From the NCBI RefSeq assembly GCF_012932495.1, contig NZ_JABCNG010000006.1, positions 310,001-374,000 on the forward strand: 64,000 nt of DNA, in the 5' to 3' direction. The translations under genes were made by a program, and so were the position numbers. A model generated the notes under the pieces. It saw only the letters and a list, made by a program, of their open reading frames with translations. It did not search any database and was not told where the DNA came from. Source of the DNA: Novosphingobium sp. SG919 (GTDB taxonomy: Bacteria > Pseudomonadota > Alphaproteobacteria > Sphingomonadales > Sphingomonadaceae). Positions 16,882 to 25,657 of the stretch are shown one piece after another. Each line of letters begins with the position of its first letter. Position 1 is the stretch's first letter.

Positions 16882-17739
16882 GTGCCCGTGCCCCAACGCC
16901 TGCCATTGGAAACGTTTGTCGTGCTGTGCGGGATGCCCCGCTGCGGGACGCGCCAGTTTGCCGATTTCCTCAATGCCCATCCGCGCCTGTGCCTGCAGGG
17001 AGAAATCCGCAGCGCCCTGGTGGGCACGATCCGCGCCACGCTGGAGGCGGGCGATCGTGCCTATGCCAGTGGCTATGCCGCCAGCTATTACCGGCAAAAG
17101 CGTGCGCAGGGGGCGATCGATCTGTTCACGCTGCTGTCCAAGGCCAAGCGGCTGACCAAGCCGGGCGCCGACATCCACGGGTTCAAATGCCCACAGATGG
17201 AGCGCCAGAGCGCGGCGATCGCGGCCATCGCGCGCCCCGCATTCCGTCGCCTGGCCTGGTTGCACTGCGTCCGCAATCCGGCCGATTGCTGGCTCTCGCT
17301 CAAGGCGATGCCGTGGTTTTCCGATGGCATGGACCAATTCGTGGAACGCTATTGCAACAGCCTGGACCAAGCGCGCGCCATTGCCGATGCGCGATCTCCT
17401 CATGACTTGGCGCCAGATGGCCTGGAAACGGCGATCAGCCCGCTCGATCTCGACGCGTTCATCGCGGCCGCCAACAAGGCGGATTGGCTGGGCCGGCATC
17501 TGTTCGCGCCGCTGGGCGTGGCAGCAAGCGAAGCAGAACTGGCGCGGTTCGTGGCCACGGTCGACAATCGCAACGCGACCGAGCGTGCCACCGGCAGCGC
17601 GCGGGCCAAGCTGCTGTGCAGCGAGGATCATGCCGCCATGGCACGCCACGCCACGCGGCTGGATACGGCCATTGCGGCCTATAACGCCAGGTTTGGCACG
17701 GCGCTCGCGCTGCGCCTGCCGCTGGCGGAGGCAGCCTGA
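16882..17739 (+). CDS. Sulfotransferase-like protein
   Basis: A 285-residue protein with a sulfotransferase fold: the 5'-phosphosulfate loop is LCGMPRCGTRQFADFLNAHP near residues 14-33 and the 3'-phosphate region is WLHCVRNPADCWLSLKAMP near 125-143. It should transfer sulfate from PAPS to a glycan or other acceptor in the cytoplasm. The frame is open far upstream, but the GTG at 16882, nine bases after AAGGA and just past the GSCFA stop, is the sensible start. Its stop overlaps the next ATG (TGATG). It suggests the polysaccharide is sulfated. Some bacterial homologues act on other acceptors, so the substrate is open. Confidence 0.75.
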   Translation: MPVPQRLPLETFVVLCGMPRCGTRQFADFLNAHPRLCLQGEIRSALVGTIRATLEAGDRAYASGYAASYYRQKRAQGAIDLFTLLSKAKRLTKPGADIHGFKCPQMERQSAAIAAIARPAFRRLAWLHCVRNPADCWLSLKAMPWFSDGMDQFVERYCNSLDQARAIADARSPHDLAPDGLETAISPLDLDAFIAAANKADWLGRHLFAPLGVAASEAELARFVATVDNRNATERATGSARAKLLCSEDHAAMARHATRLDTAIAAYNARFGTALALRLPLAEAA

Positions 17740-18725
17740 TGCGCCGGCTCTTGGCTGTCATGGCGCTGGTACTGCTGCCGATGGCGGCGCAAGCGGCCAC
17801 GCTCTATCTGGCGCCGACCGGCAACGACCAGGCCGATGGCCGCACCGCCCAGACACCGCTGGCCACGCTGGCCGCCGCCGTGGCGCGCGCGCAGCAAGCG
17901 CCAGCGGGAGAGGAAACCCGTGTGATCGTGGTGCCCGGCGTCTATCGCGGGCAAAGCGTGGACATCGACGGGCGCCGGCTGCAAGGCCGCCTGACGATTG
18001 CCGGGACGGCCAGCGACCCGGCGGCCTTTCCCGCCTTCCTGGGCGATGGCACCAGCACCTGGCTGCACTATCGCGGCGCCGAAGGGCGCGATACCGGCCT
18101 CACCGTGCAGGCCTTGCGCGTGGCCCGCTATGCCACCGCGATCAGCCTCAACGGCAACCGCAACGATCCGGCCGCGTTCAACCGCGGCACGGTGCTGGAA
18201 AACCTGGTCCTGGCGCAGATCGGCAGCGATGGCGGCACAGCCAAGCCATCGACCGCCGCAATCCGCCTGGTCAACGCCAAGGATACCGTGGTGCGCGGGG
18301 TGTTTTTCCACACCATCCGCAACACGCCGCGCGACACTTGCGGCGGGCTCCACGCGATCTATCTGGCCAGCCATTCCACCGGTGCCCGGATCGAGGGCAA
18401 CACGTTCCAGGATTTCTGCGGCAGCGCGATCAAACTGCGCGATGATTCGGGGGGCGCCACGATCCGCGCCAACCATTTCCGCGATGCCGACGGCGCGCCG
18501 GGAATCGAGGAATGGTTCTGCGACATGGACCGCACCAGCGAATGCACCAAGGCTGGCGGCGAATGCCCATCGACCGGCATCACCGTGACCGGCAACGATT
18601 TTGGCAATCTGCCGGCAGACCGCCGCGTGCTGGTGCGCGGATCGCGCGTGCCCCGCCCGTGGTGCCCGCCCGGCAGCGCCGGCGCGCCCCGTTTTCTGCT
18701 CGACCGTGGCCAGACCCTGCCTTGA
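17739..18725 (+). CDS. Secreted right-handed beta-helix protein (pectate-lyase-like fold)
   Basis: A 328-residue exported protein: signal peptide MRRLLAVMALVLLPMAAQA, then LYLAPTGNDQADGRTAQTPLATLAAAV, the typical opening of parallel beta-helix proteins (Asn-Asp-ADG, then a repeated PLATL block). Repeats such as GTVLENLVLAQIG, DTVVRGVFFHTIRN, ARIEGNTFQDFCGSAIKL and ATIRANHFRDADG follow coil after coil. Cysteines in the C-terminal part suggest disulfides. It could cut, epimerise or bind the polysaccharide in the periplasm, as lyases and C5-epimerases with this fold do. No catalytic triad could be assigned by eye. It overlaps the sulfotransferase gene by one base. Confidence 0.72.
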   Translation: MRRLLAVMALVLLPMAAQAATLYLAPTGNDQADGRTAQTPLATLAAAVARAQQAPAGEETRVIVVPGVYRGQSVDIDGRRLQGRLTIAGTASDPAAFPAFLGDGTSTWLHYRGAEGRDTGLTVQALRVARYATAISLNGNRNDPAAFNRGTVLENLVLAQIGSDGGTAKPSTAAIRLVNAKDTVVRGVFFHTIRNTPRDTCGGLHAIYLASHSTGARIEGNTFQDFCGSAIKLRDDSGGATIRANHFRDADGAPGIEEWFCDMDRTSECTKAGGECPSTGITVTGNDFGNLPADRRVLVRGSRVPRPWCPPGSAGAPRFLLDRGQTLP

Positions 18726-18739
18726 AGGAGTGCCCCGCC

Positions 18740-19750
18740 ATGCCGAACGCTTCGCTCAAGATCGCGCTGGTGGCCGACGAGTTGACCCGCGCCTGCCTGG
18801 TGCCCGAATGCCGCATCTTGGACGTGCCCGCGCTGGCCACCGCGCAGGGTTTCCATCGGTTGCTTGCTGCCAACCGGCCCGATCTGCTGCTGGTTGAAAG
18901 CGCCTGGGCGGGATGGGAGCAGACCTGGCGATACCGCGTGGCCAGCTATCCAGGCTCTTGGCTGCGTTCGATCCGGCGGCTGCGCGTGCTGGTGCACACC
19001 GCGCGCGACATGGGCATTCCCACGGTGTTCTGGAACAAGGAAGACGGCGTCCACTTTCAGCGTTTCATCGCCAGTGCCAGGCTGTTTGACCACGTGTTCA
19101 CCGTCGACGCCAATTGCCTGGCCCGTTATCGCACGGCGATGGGCGCGGATGCTTCGGTCCACGTCATGCCGTTTCCGGTGCAGCCGGCCTATCATCGCTT
19201 CACCGGGTTTGCCTTTGCCCGCAACCAGGCAAACTTCGTGGGCAGCTATTCCACCCACGTGCATCCCGCCCGCCGTGCATGGCAGGACATGGCCTTTTCC
19301 GCCGCGCTGGACACCGGGCTGGGCCTGACCGTGTATGATCGCAATTCGGAACGGCCATCGCGCATCTATCGCTATCCGGCACGGTGCGGGCTGGAAGTGC
19401 ACCCGGCGGTGGCGCACATCGAAACGGCGCGAATCTACAAGGAAAACCTGGTCTCGCTCAACGTCAACACGGTGACGGATTCGGCCACGATGTTTTCCCG
19501 CCGCCTGGTGGAAATCCTCGCCTGCGGGGGCATTGCCGTCACTTCAGCGGCGCGATCGGTAGACACGCTGTTTGCCGAATTTTGCCACGTGGTGCGCGAT
19601 GCCGCCCATGCGCGCGACCTGTTTGCCCGCCTGCGCCACGGGCCCAGCGCGCAAGACTTGGAGCGCGCGCGCGCCGGCGCCGCCCATGTGGCCGCGCATC
19701 ACACCTGGGATAGCCGGCTGGCGCAACTGGCGGCCGTGGCCGGCGTCTGA
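18740..19750 (+). CDS. CgeB-like glycosyltransferase
   Basis: A 336-residue protein related to the CgeB/Glyco_trans_1_2 group. LRVLVHTARDMGIPTVFWNKEDGVHF near residue 80, DHVFTVDANCLARY near 115 and the donor-binding block MFSRRLVEILACGGIAVTS near 255 are characteristic. The start is chosen because GAAGGAG lies ten bases before this ATG and directly after the preceding stop; the open frame upstream (from 18512) is a shadow. It is the last gene of the tight cluster and probably adds a sugar to the polysaccharide; donor and linkage unknown. Confidence 0.78.
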   Translation: MPNASLKIALVADELTRACLVPECRILDVPALATAQGFHRLLAANRPDLLLVESAWAGWEQTWRYRVASYPGSWLRSIRRLRVLVHTARDMGIPTVFWNKEDGVHFQRFIASARLFDHVFTVDANCLARYRTAMGADASVHVMPFPVQPAYHRFTGFAFARNQANFVGSYSTHVHPARRAWQDMAFSAALDTGLGLTVYDRNSERPSRIYRYPARCGLEVHPAVAHIETARIYKENLVSLNVNTVTDSATMFSRRLVEILACGGIAVTSAARSVDTLFAEFCHVVRDAAHARDLFARLRHGPSAQDLERARAGAAHVAAHHTWDSRLAQLAAVAGV

Positions 19751-20003
19751 AAGACCGACCCTTGCCCATCTCCACGGGATGCCGTTGGGTCCATATCGAA
19801 GCGGTCCTTGCGCTTCATCGGGCGCCAGCCTGATTGCGTGACGCTCTCGCCCAGGCCGCATGCACCATCACAGGACGCACCTGCGCCGAAAAACCAACCG
19901 CTTACTGCCTGCGAAACGGTTGTTTCCGCACTGGTTGGTGCCCGTGATGGCCGCCATCCTGCCTGGCCTGAACCACAAGGCATGATGGATCGGGAGTGCA
20001 AAG

Positions 20004-21332
20004 GTGAACGACCATGACCGCGACGGCTGGGCGCAGTTTGCCGGCAAGCGGATCTTGCTGTTGCAAGGGCCAGTGGGACCGTTCTTTGCCCACCTGGCGC
20101 GGGACCTGCGCGCCGCCGGGGCCCAGGTGTGGAAAGTCAATTTCCACGCCGGGGACCAGGTGTTCTTTCCCGGGGGAATCACCTGGCGCGGGCAAATGGC
20201 CGATTGGCCGGCCTGGCTGGAGCAGCAACTGGACCAATGGCAGATCGATTGCGTGCTGCTGTTCGGCGATTGTCGCCCGGTGCACCAAGGCGCGCGTGCG
20301 GCCTGCGCCCGGCTGGGGGTGGCGGTGGGGGTGTTCGAGGAAGGCTATCTGCGTCCGCACCATGTGACATTCGAATGGGGTGGGGTGAACGCCGACAGCG
20401 CCTTGCCACGCGAAGCGGCGGGTATTCTGGCCGTACCGGCATCGCCAGCGTCCCCGTCCCTGGTTCCGGTGCCGGCCACGTTCTGGCGCATGGCTTGGTG
20501 GGCGGTGCTCTATTTCGCGGTGGGTGCGCTGCTCGCCTGGCGGTTTCCGCACTATGTCCACCATCGGCCACTGGCCCTGGTACAGGCCCTGCCCTGGTTG
20601 CGTTCGGCCTGGCGCAAGCCGCTTTGCGCCTTGGCCCAGCGCGGCATGCTGGCGCGCCTGACCGGCCCGGCGAGCGGCCGCTGGTTCATGGTACCGTTGC
20701 AGGTGCACAACGATTCGCAAGTGCTGCATCATGCCGCCACCGGCGGCGTGGCGGGGTTCATCGCCAGCACGATCGCCTCGTTTGCCCGCCATGCCCCGCC
20801 CGATTGCCTGCTGGTGATCAAGCATCACCCGATGGACCGGGGATACCGTGATTATCGCGCCATGGTGGCCGATGAAGCCGCACGCCATGGCTGCGCCGGG
20901 CGGGTGCGGTGCCTGCACGATCAGCCCACGCTGTTACTGTTGCAGCATTGCCGTGGCGTGATCACGATCAACAGCACCGTGGGGTTGAGCGCACTGGCCC
21001 AAGGCCGCGCCACCAAGGCCGTGGGCACGGCATTCTACGACATACCGGGATTGACCTATCAAGGGCCGCTGCACCGCTTTTGGCACGAAGCGCCGCTGGC
21101 CGTGCCCGATCCGGCATTGTGGCGCCGTTTCCACGCGCTGATCCTGGCGCGCGCCCAGATCAACGGCAGCTTTTACCGCCGCGTGGTGCAGGGCACGGCC
21201 ACGGGCCTTGCCCAAGCTCTGCCGCCGCCGCCCGGATGGGCGGCGGCGGCGGGATGGCGGCCCATGGCAAGACCGCCGGTGCCGCTCACAGGCTCCAGTA
21301 TTGCACCCCCTCGGGAAGCGCTTGTGGCTTGA
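20004..21332 (+). CDS. kpsS: Capsular polysaccharide protein KpsS (Kdo transferase)
   Basis: A 442-residue protein of the KpsS/LipB family. In E. coli group 2 capsules KpsS adds the first beta-Kdo to lyso-phosphatidylglycerol and KpsC extends it, making the lipid anchor for export. Family features: RILLLQGPVGPFFAHLARDL and WKVNFHAGDQVFFPG at the N-terminus, VLLFGDCRPVHQGARAACARLGV and VFEEGYLRPHHVTFE around residues 80-125, and KHHPMDRGYRDY plus GVITINSTVGLSAL in the C-terminal half. Start is GTG with GGGAG nine bases upstream. It follows a 253-bp gap and so may have its own promoter. The 3' end runs 47 bp into the convergent dehydrogenase gene. KpsC is absent from the window. Confidence 0.88.
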   Translation: MNDHDRDGWAQFAGKRILLLQGPVGPFFAHLARDLRAAGAQVWKVNFHAGDQVFFPGGITWRGQMADWPAWLEQQLDQWQIDCVLLFGDCRPVHQGARAACARLGVAVGVFEEGYLRPHHVTFEWGGVNADSALPREAAGILAVPASPASPSLVPVPATFWRMAWWAVLYFAVGALLAWRFPHYVHHRPLALVQALPWLRSAWRKPLCALAQRGMLARLTGPASGRWFMVPLQVHNDSQVLHHAATGGVAGFIASTIASFARHAPPDCLLVIKHHPMDRGYRDYRAMVADEAARHGCAGRVRCLHDQPTLLLLQHCRGVITINSTVGLSALAQGRATKAVGTAFYDIPGLTYQGPLHRFWHEAPLAVPDPALWRRFHALILARAQINGSFYRRVVQGTATGLAQALPPPPGWAAAAGWRPMARPPVPLTGSSIAPPREALVA

Positions 21333-22629
21333 GCGCCGATTTCACATCGACCAGCACACCACCCGGGCGCAGCATGGCGGCAATGGCATCCCCGCCCAGT
21401 GCGGCATATTCACGATGCGAGACGGCATAGATGACCGCATCAAGCCCGGTGAAATCGTCCAGCGAAGACAACGTGATGCCGAATTCATGCGCTGCGGCGG
21501 CCGGTTCGGCCAGGGGATCGTGAACCAGGGGTGCGATGCCGAAGTCCTTCAATTCACGCCAGATGTCTTCCACCTTGGAATTGCGGATATCGGGGACGTT
21601 TTCCTTGAACGTCAGCCCCAGGATGCCCACCCGCGCGGTCTTGAGGGCGCAACCGGCACCGGCCAGCATCTTGACCGTGCGCTGGGCAATATACGCCCCC
21701 ATGCCGTCGTTGATGCGCCGCCCGGCGAGGATCACCTGCGGGTGATAGCCCAGCTGCTCGGCCTTGGCGGTGAGGTAATAGGGATCGACGCCGATGCAGT
21801 GGCCACCGACCAGGCCAGGATAGAAGCGCAGGAAATTCCACTTGGTGCCTGCGGCCGCCAGCACTTCGCTGGTGCGAATGCCAACGAGGTCGCAGATCTT
21901 GGAAATCTCGTTCATCAAGGCGATGTTGATGTCGCGCTGGGTGTTCTCGATCACCTTGGCGGCTTCGGCTACCTTGATCGAGCTGGCCTTGTGGATGCCG
22001 GCCTCCACCACCGCGCCATAGAGATCGGCCAGGAGGTCCAGCGTTTCCTGATCTTCGCCGGCCACGACCTTGACGATCTTTTCGAACGGGTGATCCTTGT
22101 CGCCTGGATTGATGCGTTCCGGGCTGTAGCCCAGCTTGAAATCCTGCCCGGCTTTCAGGCCCGAAACCGCCTCGATCGTGGGCGCGCAGACTTCCTCGGT
22201 GGCGCCGGGATAGACGGTCGATTCGAACACGATCACCGTGCCTTTGCGGATCACCTTGCCCAGCGTTTCGCAGGCCATGCGCACGGGCGTGAAATCAGGG
22301 CGGCGGCTTTCGTCCACGGGCGTGGGCACCGTGACGATGATTACCGGGCAATCGGCCAGCGCGGCGGCATCGTCGGTCACGACCAGCGAAGACGCGGCCA
22401 GATCCTGCGCCGAAACCTCCCCTGTATAATCGTGATGCGCGCGCAGCGTGGCAATGCGGTGCGCGCTGACGTCAAAGCCGACCACGGCAAACTTGCGGGC
22501 AAAGGCAATGGCCAGCGGCAGGCCAACATAACCAAGCCCGACCACACCGATCTTTTGCGAAAACACCCCGTTGCCCTGCACGCCTGTTCCATTCCTGCTT
22601 ACGCCAACAATCTTTGGCCATAATCCCAT
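21286..22629 (-). CDS. tviB: UDP-N-acetylglucosamine 6-dehydrogenase, TviB/WbpA type
   Basis: Oxidises UDP-GlcNAc to UDP-GlcNAcA (the TviB/WbpA reaction), a second acidic precursor alongside the wecC product. The Rossmann motif IGVVGLGYVGLPLAIAF follows a variable N-terminus; VFESTVYPGATEEVC, KLGYSPERINPGD and the catalytic cysteine in VGGHCIGVDPYYL (about residue 278) are all family-typical, and GLTFKENVPDIRNSKVEDI closes the C-terminal domain. The start is uncertain: ATG at 22629, a TTG at 22647, or GTG codons nearer VFSQKIG, which would give a more typical length. The gene is transcribed toward kpsS with overlapping ends and is divergent from bioB. Confidence 0.88.
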   Translation of the reverse strand: MGLWPKIVGVSRNGTGVQGNGVFSQKIGVVGLGYVGLPLAIAFARKFAVVGFDVSAHRIATLRAHHDYTGEVSAQDLAASSLVVTDDAAALADCPVIIVTVPTPVDESRRPDFTPVRMACETLGKVIRKGTVIVFESTVYPGATEEVCAPTIEAVSGLKAGQDFKLGYSPERINPGDKDHPFEKIVKVVAGEDQETLDLLADLYGAVVEAGIHKASSIKVAEAAKVIENTQRDINIALMNEISKICDLVGIRTSEVLAAAGTKWNFLRFYPGLVGGHCIGVDPYYLTAKAEQLGYHPQVILAGRRINDGMGAYIAQRTVKMLAGAGCALKTARVGILGLTFKENVPDIRNSKVEDIWRELKDFGIAPLVHDPLAEPAAAAHEFGITLSSLDDFTGLDAVIYAVSHREYAALGGDAIAAMLRPGGVLVDVKSALKPQALPEGVQYWSL

Positions 22630-22829
22630 GGCGTTACCAATCCGCAAATGGATTGGATTTTGGCGCTGTCGAAGCCCAGCGGAATGCGCCGTTGCCGCAC
22701 CTGTCCAAGCCGACAGGTTTGGCGCAGCCTTTCAAGGCGTGCAACGGTGGGCCTTCCCCTGTCTGCGCAGTTTGACTAAGGGCACGATTAAACCGTTTCC
22801 CTCCCGCTCATTCCGAACGGAGTCGCCCG

Positions 22830-23891
22830 ATGTCCGACCTTGCCACGCTCGAAGCCCCCGCCACCAACCCGGCGGTGCGCACCGACTGGAGCCGCGAGGA
22901 AATCGCCGCGCTGTTCGACCTGCCGTTTACCGAACTGGTGTTCCGCGCCGCGGCCGTGCACCGCGATCACCATCGCGCGGGCGAAGTGCAGCTGTGCACG
23001 CTGCTGTCGATCAAGACCGGCGGCTGCCCCGAAGATTGCGGCTATTGCTCGCAAAGCGTGAAGGCCGACAGCGGCGTTGCCGCCAGCAAGCTGATGGATG
23101 TGCAGGCCGTGCTGCAATCGGCCGCCCAGGCGCGCGATGCTGGATCGAAGCGGTTCTGCATGGGCGCGGCCTGGCGCAACCCCAAGGATCGCGACATGGG
23201 CGCCATCGTGCAGATGGTGAAAGGCGTGCGCGAAATGGGCATGGAAACCTGCATGACGCTGGGCATGCTCACCCCCGATCAGGCTGCTCAACTGGCCGAA
23301 GCTGGCCTGGACTACTACAACCACAACATCGACACCTCGCCCGAACGCTATAACGAGGTGATCACCACCCGCACGTTCCAGGACCGGCTCGATACCTTGA
23401 GCGTGGTGCGCGAAGCAGGGATCAACGTCTGTTCGGGCGGCATCGTGGGCATGGGTGAAACCCGCGCCGATCGCGTCGGCTTCGTCCACGCGCTGGCCAC
23501 GCTGGAACAGCACCCGGAAAGCGTGCCGGTCAACGCGCTGGTGCCGGTGAAGGGCACCGTGCTGGGCGACATGCTGGCCGATACGCCGCTGGCCAAGATC
23601 GATGACATCGAATTCGTGCGCACCGTGGCCGTGGCGCGGATCACCATGCCGCTCTCGATGGTGCGCCTTTCGGCCGGTCGCGAAAGCATGAGCGAGGCGA
23701 CCCAGGCACTATGCTTCCTGGCGGGTGCGAACTCGATCTTCACCGGCGACAAGCTGCTGACCGCGCCCAACGCGGGCGATGACAGCGACGCAGCAATGTT
23801 CGCGCGCCTGGGCCTCAAGCCCATGGAAGGCGAAGAGCCGCTGCGGGCGATGAAGGCAGTGGGTGGTTGCTCGGGCGGCTGCGCGGCCTGA
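22830..23891 (+). CDS. bioB: Biotin synthase
   Basis: Radical SAM enzyme that inserts sulfur into dethiobiotin. The [4Fe-4S]-binding CxxxCxxC motif is GGCPEDCGYCSQS (Cys66, Cys70, Cys73); YYNHNIDTSPERY, CSGGIVGMGET and LCFLAGANSIFTGDKLLT are diagnostic. The 353-residue length is normal. Likely start is the ATG after CGGAG. First gene of a bioBFDA operon and divergent from the UDP-GlcNAc dehydrogenase gene, sharing a 200-bp regulatory gap. No BirA repressor site could be assigned. Confidence 0.97.
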   Translation: MSDLATLEAPATNPAVRTDWSREEIAALFDLPFTELVFRAAAVHRDHHRAGEVQLCTLLSIKTGGCPEDCGYCSQSVKADSGVAASKLMDVQAVLQSAAQARDAGSKRFCMGAAWRNPKDRDMGAIVQMVKGVREMGMETCMTLGMLTPDQAAQLAEAGLDYYNHNIDTSPERYNEVITTRTFQDRLDTLSVVREAGINVCSGGIVGMGETRADRVGFVHALATLEQHPESVPVNALVPVKGTVLGDMLADTPLAKIDDIEFVRTVAVARITMPLSMVRLSAGRESMSEATQALCFLAGANSIFTGDKLLTAPNAGDDSDAAMFARLGLKPMEGEEPLRAMKAVGGCSGGCAA

Positions 23892-23895
23892 TCCC

Positions 23896-25035
23896 ATGGA
23901 CAGCGTGATCGCCACGGATCTGTGGCAGGCCCAGTCCGCCGATCTGGCGGCACTGGAAAGCCGCGCCCGCCTGCGCGCGCTGACCCCGCGTTCCGGGGTG
24001 GATTTCGCCAGCAACGATTATCTCGCCCTGGCGCAATCACCGCGCTTGCGCGCCGCCGTGGCCGATGCCCTGGCGCGCGGAGTGGCGGTGGGTTCGGGCG
24101 GATCGCGCCTGCTGCGCGGCAACGATCCCGAACACGAGGCGCTGGAGGCCCAAGCCGCCGCGTTCTTTGGCTGCGAAAGCACGCTATGGTTCAGCGCGGG
24201 CTATGCCGGCAACGTGGCGCTGATCGCCACCCTGCCGCAGCGCGATGACCTGGTAATCTGTGACGAATTGATCCATGCCTCGGTCCATGAAGGGCTGCGG
24301 CTGACGCGCGCGCAAACCGCCATGGCCGCGCACAACCAAGCCGATGCCTTTGAAACCCTGGCACGGGAATGGCGCGCGGACGGCCACAAGGGGCGCCTGT
24401 GGCTGTGCGTCGAAAGCCTCTATTCGATGGATGGCGATCGCGCGCCGCTGGATGACCTGGCCGCCGTGGCAGAACGGTACGGCGCGATCCTGATCATCGA
24501 CGAAGCCCATGCCACCGGCGTATTTGGCCCGGATGGCCGGGGCTTGGCCGCGCATCTCGATGGCCGGGAAGACGTGATCCTGCTGCGCACCTGTGGCAAG
24601 GCGCTGGGCTGCGAAGGCGCGCTGGTGTGCGGGCCGCGCGTGGTGCGCGATTTCCTGGTCAACCGGGGCCGCCCGTTCATCTTTTCCACCGCGCCCAGCC
24701 CACTGATGGCAAGTGCTGTGCGCGAGGCCTTGCGCATCTGCGCCGAGGAACCGGAGCGGCGCGCGGCGCTGGCCACGTTGATCGACCATGCCGCACGGGT
24801 GCTTGGTCCCTTGGGCGCCAGCGTGAGCGGCAGCCAGGTCATGCCGCTGATCTTAAAGGACGATGCGCGCACCATGGCCGTGGCGACACGGCTGCAACAG
24901 GCGGGGTTCGACATTCGCGGCATCCGCCCGCCCACCGTGCCGGACGGCACCAGCCGGTTGCGCATTTCATTGACGCTCAACGCCAGCCCCGCCGATGTGG
25001 ACGCGCTGGCTGCCACTCTGCAAGAGGTGCTTTGA
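23896..25035 (+). CDS. bioF: 8-amino-7-oxononanoate synthase
   Basis: PLP enzyme condensing pimeloyl-ACP/CoA with alanine. VDFASNDYLALAQSP near residue 35, VGSGGSRLLRGN, DEAHATGVFGPDGRG and the PLP lysine in LLRTCGKALGCEGA (Lys235) identify it. The ATG lies four bases after the bioB stop; the longer frame starting inside bioB is not needed. Length 379 is typical. Confidence 0.95.
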   Translation: MDSVIATDLWQAQSADLAALESRARLRALTPRSGVDFASNDYLALAQSPRLRAAVADALARGVAVGSGGSRLLRGNDPEHEALEAQAAAFFGCESTLWFSAGYAGNVALIATLPQRDDLVICDELIHASVHEGLRLTRAQTAMAAHNQADAFETLAREWRADGHKGRLWLCVESLYSMDGDRAPLDDLAAVAERYGAILIIDEAHATGVFGPDGRGLAAHLDGREDVILLRTCGKALGCEGALVCGPRVVRDFLVNRGRPFIFSTAPSPLMASAVREALRICAEEPERRAALATLIDHAARVLGPLGASVSGSQVMPLILKDDARTMAVATRLQQAGFDIRGIRPPTVPDGTSRLRISLTLNASPADVDALAATLQEVL

Positions 25036-25036
25036 C

Positions 25037-25657
25037 ATGCCCCGTTATGTCGTGACCGGAACCGATACCGGCATCGGCAAGACCGTGTTCAGCGCCGCGC
25101 TGGCCGGTGCGCTGGGCGCGCACTACTGGAAGCCGGTGCAATCGGGCCTGGATGACGGCGCCGACCGCGATGCCGTGGCCACCCTGGCGCAATTGCCGCC
25201 CGAGCGCGTGCTGCCCGAAGCCTATCGCCTGACTCAGCCACTTTCCCCCCATCGTGCGGCAGAACTGGACGGCTTGCAGATCGATCCGGCCCGGCTGGCC
25301 CCGCCCGAGCTGGACAACCTGGTGGTCGAGGGCGCCGGCGGCGCGCTGGTGCCGATCACGCGCGGCACGCTCTATGCCGATCTGTTCGCCTGGTGGAACC
25401 TGCCGGTCATCATCGTTGCGCGCACGGGCCTGGGCACAATCAACCACAGCCTGCTGACCGTGGAAGCATTGCGTGCGCGCGGGGTGCCGATCCATGGCAT
25501 CGCCTTTGTCGGCGCGGCCAACGAAGACAACGAGCAGACGATTGCCGCCATGGGCAAAGTCCGCCGGCTGGGCCGGCTGGACCGGCTTGATCCGCTGACA
25601 CCGCAAACCCTGGCCGCTGCCTTTGCCACAGGCTTTGCGCTGGAGGATTTCGCGTGA
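25037..25657 (+). CDS. bioD: Dethiobiotin synthetase
   Basis: ATP-dependent carboxylase forming the ureido ring of dethiobiotin. The P-loop is VTGTDTGIGKTVFSAAL (Lys15), followed by YWKPVQSGLDDGADRD and VVEGAGGALVPI. The ATG is one base after the bioF stop and the stop overlaps the bioA GTG start (GTGA). Length 206 is usual. Confidence 0.94.
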   Translation: MPRYVVTGTDTGIGKTVFSAALAGALGAHYWKPVQSGLDDGADRDAVATLAQLPPERVLPEAYRLTQPLSPHRAAELDGLQIDPARLAPPELDNLVVEGAGGALVPITRGTLYADLFAWWNLPVIIVARTGLGTINHSLLTVEALRARGVPIHGIAFVGAANEDNEQTIAAMGKVRRLGRLDRLDPLTPQTLAAAFATGFALEDFA

